From assembly GCA_902797405.1 (NCBI GenBank), contig CADBSP010000156.1, forward strand, positions 1 to 8,383: a stretch of DNA of 8,383 nt, written 5' to 3'. Made by a program: the position numbers and the translations under genes. Of the stretch, positions 4,434-8,383 are shown piece after piece; position 1 is the first letter of the stretch, and every line of letters begins with the position of its first letter. The stretch comes from an uncultured Eubacteriales bacterium. Lineage in GTDB: Bacteria > Bacillota > Clostridia > Peptostreptococcales > Anaerovoracaceae. A model generated the notes under the pieces. The model saw only the letters and a list, made by a program, of their open reading frames with translations. It was not told the origin of the DNA and did no database searches.

Positions 4434-7400
4434 ATGGCATTTACTCATTTACATGTACATACGGAATACAGCCTTCTGGATGGAATGTCCAGAATAAAGA
4501 AGGTCGTCAAAAGAGCGAGGGAACTGGGGATGACTTCTTTGGCTATTACCGACCATGGGAACATGTTCGGTGTAATTGATTTTTATAAGGAATGCCTTAA
4601 GCAGGATATAAAGCCTGTAATCGGCTGTGAGGTTTATATTGCTGCTCGCACCATGGAGGATAAAGACCCTGATTTGGACAGGCACCAAAACCATATGATT
4701 TTGTTGGCTGAGAATAATGAAGGCTATAAAAACCTCATCAAAATCGTATCCCAGGGATACGTTAGAGGTATGTATTATAAACCAAGGGTGGATAAATCGG
4801 TTCTCAGGAAATACAGTAGTGGTATCATTGCCACCTCTGCCTGTCTGGCAGGAAAGGTACAGCGACATTTAGTCAATCGCGATTATGAAGGAGCAAAGGC
4901 AGAGGCGATGGAGCTGGATGAAATCTTTGGTCATGGGAATTTCTTTTTGGAAATCCAGGACCAAGGGTTGGACGAGGAAGCGGCCATTAATCCGGAAATT
5001 ATCAGGCTATCTAGGGAACTGGATATTCCGATGGTTGCAACAAACGACGTTCACTACATAAACAGAGAAGATGCAGAAGCTCATGATGTGCTTTTGGCAA
5101 TCCAAACTGCAACGTCCCTGGATGATGAAAAGCGCATGCGGTTCCTCAACGACGAATTCTATTTGAAGAGCGAGGAGGAGATGAGAGCCATATTCGCGCA
5201 CATCCCTGAAGCCTGCGACAATACACAGTTGATTGCAGACAGGTGCAACGTCAGCTTTTCTCTAGGAGAAGAATACCATTTGCCGGAGTACATTCCGCCT
5301 GAGGGAAAGACCAATCCCCAATACCTCAGAGAACTCACGGAAAAGGGACTGAAAAGTCGCTATGAGAACGTGACTGATCAGCTTATAGAGAGAATTAACT
5401 ATGAACTTTCAGTTATAGAGACGATGGGCTTCGTGGAATACTTCCTGATAGTTTGGGATTTCATCGATTATGCCAAGAAACATGGTATAGTAGTTGGACC
5501 CGGACGAGGCTCCGGAGCAGGAAGCTTAGTCGCATATTGCTTGAGTATCACGGACATTGATCCAATCAAATACAATCTTATTTTCGAGAGGTTCCTAAAT
5601 CCTGAAAGAATCTCCATGCCGGACTTTGATATCGATTTTTGTATCGAGAGACGAGGCGAGGTCATAGAATACGTGAGGGAGAAATACGGCTATGACAACG
5701 TTTCTCAGATTATTACCTTCGGTACGCTAAAAGCAAAACAGGCGATTAGGGACGTCGGACGCGCATATGGCATACCATATGGTGAATGTGATAGAGTGGC
5801 AAAGGCGGTGCCGAACGATCCGAAAATTACGCTGAACGAGGCACTAGCAGCAAGTCCCGATCTCTCCAATATGTATAATTCGGATGAGACTGTAAAGAAG
5901 ATTATAGACATGGCCATGAAGATTGAAGGGGTTCCCAGGAACACATCCACCCACGCTGCGGGTGTCGTAATATCAAAGCTCCCCTTAGACGAATATGTGC
6001 CATTATATAACGGCGACAAAGGAGTTGCCACCCAGTTCAATATGACTACTATAGAAGAACTGGGGCTTCTAAAGATGGACTTCCTCGGTCTTAGAAACCT
6101 GACCGTAATTCGCGATGCATTGGAATTAATCAAAGACAATCATGGAATTGAAATAGATTTTTCGAGTATGAGTCTGGAGGATCCCGCAATCTATGAGATG
6201 ATTTCGGAAGGCGATACAATAGGCGTCTTCCAATTGGAAAGTGGCGGGATGACCAGTTTCATGAAGAACCTAAAACCCAGCGGCTTTGAAGACGTAGTTG
6301 CAGGAATCGCTCTTTATCGACCCGGGCCGATGCAATCAATTCCAAAGTACATAGCGAACAAAAAGGATCCATCCAAGATTCAGTATGTCACACCTGAGCT
6401 TGCTCCTATATTAGACGTCACCTATGGGTGCCTAATCTACCAGGAGCAGGTAATGCAGATAGTTCGTGACCTGGCCGGTTATAGCTATGGAAGGTCCGAC
6501 TTGGTGCGCCGCGCCATGAGTAAGAAAAAGCACGATATCATGATGGAGGAGAGGCATTTCTTCATATATGGTAAGACTGACGAACATGGCAATGTGGAGA
6601 TACCGGGTTGCGTCAGAAATGGAATATCGGAAGCTGCAGCCAGCGACATCTTTGATCAAATGGAAAGCTTCGCGGAATACGCTTTTAACAAGAGCCACGC
6701 TGCGGCTTACGCTGTTGTTGCTTTCCAGACGGGATATCTAAAAAGGTATTATCCCTTGGAATTCATGGCTGCGCTTATGACGAGCGTAATCGGAAACTCC
6801 GACTCTGTGTCAAAGTATATTGGCTACTGCAGACAGAGGGGAATCGAAGTGCTTCCTCCGTCTATAGTTTCAAGCGACAAGAAATTTACCGTAGAGGATG
6901 GAAAAATACGCTTCGGTCTTTTGGCGTTAAAGGGTGTTGGAGAAAATGCTATTGACTCAATCCTGGAGAGCAGAAAACTGGTGGGTCCACCCAGCGACAT
7001 ATTTGACTTTGTCGCGGATATAGACACAAGGCATGTCAACAAAAAAGCCGTAGAGAGCTTTATTAAGTCCGGTGCCATGGACTGCCTTAATCCGAATAGG
7101 GCCGTGTATCTGGCGGTTTATGAAACCCTGATGGAAAGTGCGCAGAAGGCAAACAGGCAGAATGTTGACGGACAACTTTCGTTGTTCCAAATTGCGGAAG
7201 ATGCAATGAATAGCGGTGACTCCAACTTCCGACTCCCGGATGTGGAGAATTTTAGCCCCGATGTGCTGCTCGCCATGGAAAAAGAGGTTACCGGAGTTTA
7301 CATCACAGGTCATCCTTTAAACAATTATCTGGAACGGATAAGGGGAATTGCGACATTTGAATTAGGTGCACTATCCGAAATGGACGTTTCCGACGGAGAT

Positions 7401-8144
7401 GACGAAGATGCGATGATAGAGTCAGAGGGACTAGTTGCAATAGATGGCACCGTCCTTCACGACGAGGATAAAGTCATCGTAGCAGGCATGATTACCGACA
7501 GACGAAGCCTGATAACCAAGAACAACAAAATGATGGAGTTCATCCAGTTCGAGGACATCACGGGAACCGGGGAAATAATCGTGTTCCCGAATACGTACGA
7601 AAAATACAGCGCTGAGCTTATGGATGACAAGGTTTTGATTATAAAAGGAAGACTTAACTTTAAAGAGGGTGAGCAGCCTAAGATAATCGCGGATTCTATC
7701 GTAAGCATAGATCATTGGGAGGAACCTGTTGGATCGATTAACCAGCCGGGAAGTCAGGTGGGAATCAGGCAGGAAAGTGCGCAGAGCAATCAGGCAGGAA
7801 GCAGTCAGGGAAACGCATCCACCAATCAGGAAGAGGGGAGGAAGAACAATCGAAACCAAGTGTCTTCTGATGCTGTGAAAATTAGAATCCCTGCTATGGG
7901 GAGCAGCGAGGGAGAAGCGTGTGCGCTTTCTGATGAAGATGTATTGGAGAAAATAAAAGAACTCATTGCCAGTTATCCCGGCAATGAGCAGGTTTTGATT
8001 TATAAGAGAGATGGAAAGATAATCGCAACCGGCGGCGGACCGGGCAAAGGTCCCGGAGTGAATCCAACTTTGGATTTTGCAGAAGAAGCAGCGCTGCTGG
8101 TCGGAAATGCTAATATAAAGATAAAAAGAATATCCAGGCATTAA
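4434..8144 (+). CDS. dnaE: DNA polymerase III alpha subunit, DnaE type
   Basis: A 1236-residue replicative polymerase. The PHP domain spans ~1-210 and keeps all nine expected metal ligands: H7, H9, D40, H41, E66, H87, C137, D205 and H207. The catalytic core includes GPGRGSGAGS (355-364), PDFDIDF with D399 and D401, and MDFLGLR with D549, which match the three catalytic aspartates of E. coli DnaE. YRPGPMQ, IYQEQVMQI and FNKSHAAAYA follow. A helix-hairpin-helix lies near 833-838 (KGVGEN), and QLSLF at 914-918 is a canonical sliding-clamp motif. An OB fold covers ~1013-1092, then a Gln/Ser/Asn-rich linker (1098-1145) and a C-terminal domain. Together with the clamp it copies DNA; many Firmicutes also have PolC, which is not in view. 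The protein is slightly long for the family because of the linker. It starts at ATG 4434, 8 bp after the CHR stop, and ends 11 bp from a convergent gene with no clear terminator. Confidence 0.98.
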   Translation: MAFTHLHVHTEYSLLDGMSRIKKVVKRARELGMTSLAITDHGNMFGVIDFYKECLKQDIKPVIGCEVYIAARTMEDKDPDLDRHQNHMILLAENNEGYKNLIKIVSQGYVRGMYYKPRVDKSVLRKYSSGIIATSACLAGKVQRHLVNRDYEGAKAEAMELDEIFGHGNFFLEIQDQGLDEEAAINPEIIRLSRELDIPMVATNDVHYINREDAEAHDVLLAIQTATSLDDEKRMRFLNDEFYLKSEEEMRAIFAHIPEACDNTQLIADRCNVSFSLGEEYHLPEYIPPEGKTNPQYLRELTEKGLKSRYENVTDQLIERINYELSVIETMGFVEYFLIVWDFIDYAKKHGIVVGPGRGSGAGSLVAYCLSITDIDPIKYNLIFERFLNPERISMPDFDIDFCIERRGEVIEYVREKYGYDNVSQIITFGTLKAKQAIRDVGRAYGIPYGECDRVAKAVPNDPKITLNEALAASPDLSNMYNSDETVKKIIDMAMKIEGVPRNTSTHAAGVVISKLPLDEYVPLYNGDKGVATQFNMTTIEELGLLKMDFLGLRNLTVIRDALELIKDNHGIEIDFSSMSLEDPAIYEMISEGDTIGVFQLESGGMTSFMKNLKPSGFEDVVAGIALYRPGPMQSIPKYIANKKDPSKIQYVTPELAPILDVTYGCLIYQEQVMQIVRDLAGYSYGRSDLVRRAMSKKKHDIMMEERHFFIYGKTDEHGNVEIPGCVRNGISEAAASDIFDQMESFAEYAFNKSHAAAYAVVAFQTGYLKRYYPLEFMAALMTSVIGNSDSVSKYIGYCRQRGIEVLPPSIVSSDKKFTVEDGKIRFGLLALKGVGENAIDSILESRKLVGPPSDIFDFVADIDTRHVNKKAVESFIKSGAMDCLNPNRAVYLAVYETLMESAQKANRQNVDGQLSLFQIAEDAMNSGDSNFRLPDVENFSPDVLLAMEKEVTGVYITGHPLNNYLERIRGIATFELGALSEMDVSDGDDEDAMIESEGLVAIDGTVLHDEDKVIVAGMITDRRSLITKNNKMMEFIQFEDITGTGEIIVFPNTYEKYSAELMDDKVLIIKGRLNFKEGEQPKIIADSIVSIDHWEEPVGSINQPGSQVGIRQESAQSNQAGSSQGNASTNQEEGRKNNRNQVSSDAVKIRIPAMGSSEGEACALSDEDVLEKIKELIASYPGNEQVLIYKRDGKIIATGGGPGKGPGVNPTLDFAEEAALLVGNANIKIKRISRH
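7725..7868 (+). repeat. Low-complexity linker of DnaE with internal 25-bp period repeat
   Basis: AATCAGGCAGGAA occurs at 7763-7775 and 7788-7800 (25-bp spacing), with a shorter relative at 7824 and near-matches before and after. It encodes the Gln/Ser/Asn/Gly-rich stretch between the OB fold and the C-terminal domain of DnaE. Because 25 is not a multiple of three, the copies are read in different frames. Replication slippage in a tolerant linker is the simplest explanation. Confidence 0.65.
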
Positions 8145-8155
8145 TTATCTATTTC

Positions 8156-8383
8156 TTAATTCTTACCCTTGGCATTTGTCTTTGACAGGAATTTTTCGTT
8201 GTCGATTATAAAGCGCTGGTGAATGCCTTCGCCGATTGGACCTGCTTCATCAAAGGCGTTTACCTTAAAGACCATACGCTTTCCGTCGACTTCTATTAAT
8301 TCCGACTCACACCAAACCTTCATTCCTACAGGTGTTGCGGCGGTATGCTTTATATCTATCGAAATGCCCACCGTGCCTTGGCC
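8156..8383 (-). CDS. FlK-like hotdog-fold thioesterase (5'-truncated at window end)
   Basis: The frame is open to the right edge of the window and ends at TAA (8158-8156), giving the last 75 residues of a protein usually ~125-140 long; the GTG at 8371 is internal. The pattern GxGTVGISIDIKHTAATPVGM, then a VWCESELIEVDGKRMVFKV strand pair and EGIHQRFIID, is typical of small hotdog acyl-CoA thioesterases related to fluoroacetyl-CoA thioesterase FlK. The visible His (13th residue of the fragment) corresponds to the FlK catalytic histidine; the Thr and Glu partners would be in the missing part. Actual substrate unknown: most such homologues lie in organisms with no fluoroacetate exposure. It is convergent with dnaE, separated by 11 bp. 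Confidence 0.82.
   Translation of the reverse strand, partial: GQGTVGISIDIKHTAATPVGMKVWCESELIEVDGKRMVFKVNAFDEAGPIGEGIHQRFIIDNEKFLSKTNAKGKN

Noticed and set aside
7431..8141. 236-codon minus-strand open frame opposite the end of dnaE
   Set aside because: It is antisense to well-conserved DnaE OB-fold and C-terminal coding sequence and shows no recognisable protein pattern.
8145..8155. Terminator between dnaE and the convergent thioesterase gene
   Set aside because: Only 11 AT-rich bases separate the stops and no stem-loop is visible there; termination probably occurs inside the opposing gene or by another mechanism.

Overview
This window looks like chromosomal DNA from a low- to mid-GC Gram-positive anaerobe of the Firmicutes, probably class Clostridia. 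The basis is the moderately AT-rich composition, AAAGGAGG-type ribosome binding sites, a DnaE-type DNA polymerase III alpha with a complete PHP metal site, and the MATE and short chromate-transporter families seen here. No 16S gene or other decisive marker is present, so genus-level placement is not possible.

Layout. Positions 1-906 (+) hold the 3' part of a MATE-family exporter. Its membrane half is followed by a cytoplasmic domain resembling a GHKL/anti-sigma-type ATPase. Positions 907-1230 hold no convincing gene. They contain a tandem arrangement of GC-rich stem-loops and a 94-bp direct repeat (986-1079 and 1156-1249, two mismatches). Its right copy runs into an intact tRNA-Ala(GGC) on the minus strand (1231-1306, CCA encoded), which has its own promoter (1346-1374) and terminator. 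Positions 1307-1755 are an AT-rich spacer with short degenerate tandem repeats and a probable promoter for the next gene. A full-length MATE transporter (1756-3159), two single-domain chromate-transporter-family proteins with an ATGA overlap (3194-3814 and 3811-4425), and dnaE (4434-8144, 8 bp after the second chr gene) follow on the + strand with short gaps, so they are plausibly co-transcribed. A convergent FlK-like hotdog thioesterase (8156 to the window end, minus strand) is cut by the window edge.

How it fits together. The + strand run joins three membrane transport genes to the gene for a replicative polymerase subunit. This is probably shared transcription rather than a shared pathway, although the tight chr-dnaE junction implies that dnaE translation may depend on the upstream message.

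The most unusual region is 907-1306. The 94-bp repeat is itself an imperfect palindrome. Its left arm looks like the 3' end of a tRNA (T-arm, acceptor strand, CTA in place of CCA, then terminator arm) on the + strand. It faces the real tRNA-Ala 3' end across a shared terminator hairpin. The repeat occurs twice, each time preceded by a different GC-rich segment whose main hairpin keeps a TCCACYGGA core while the stem changes on both sides. This may be a remnant of tRNA-targeted integration, a decayed convergent tRNA pair, or an uncharacterised structured RNA element.
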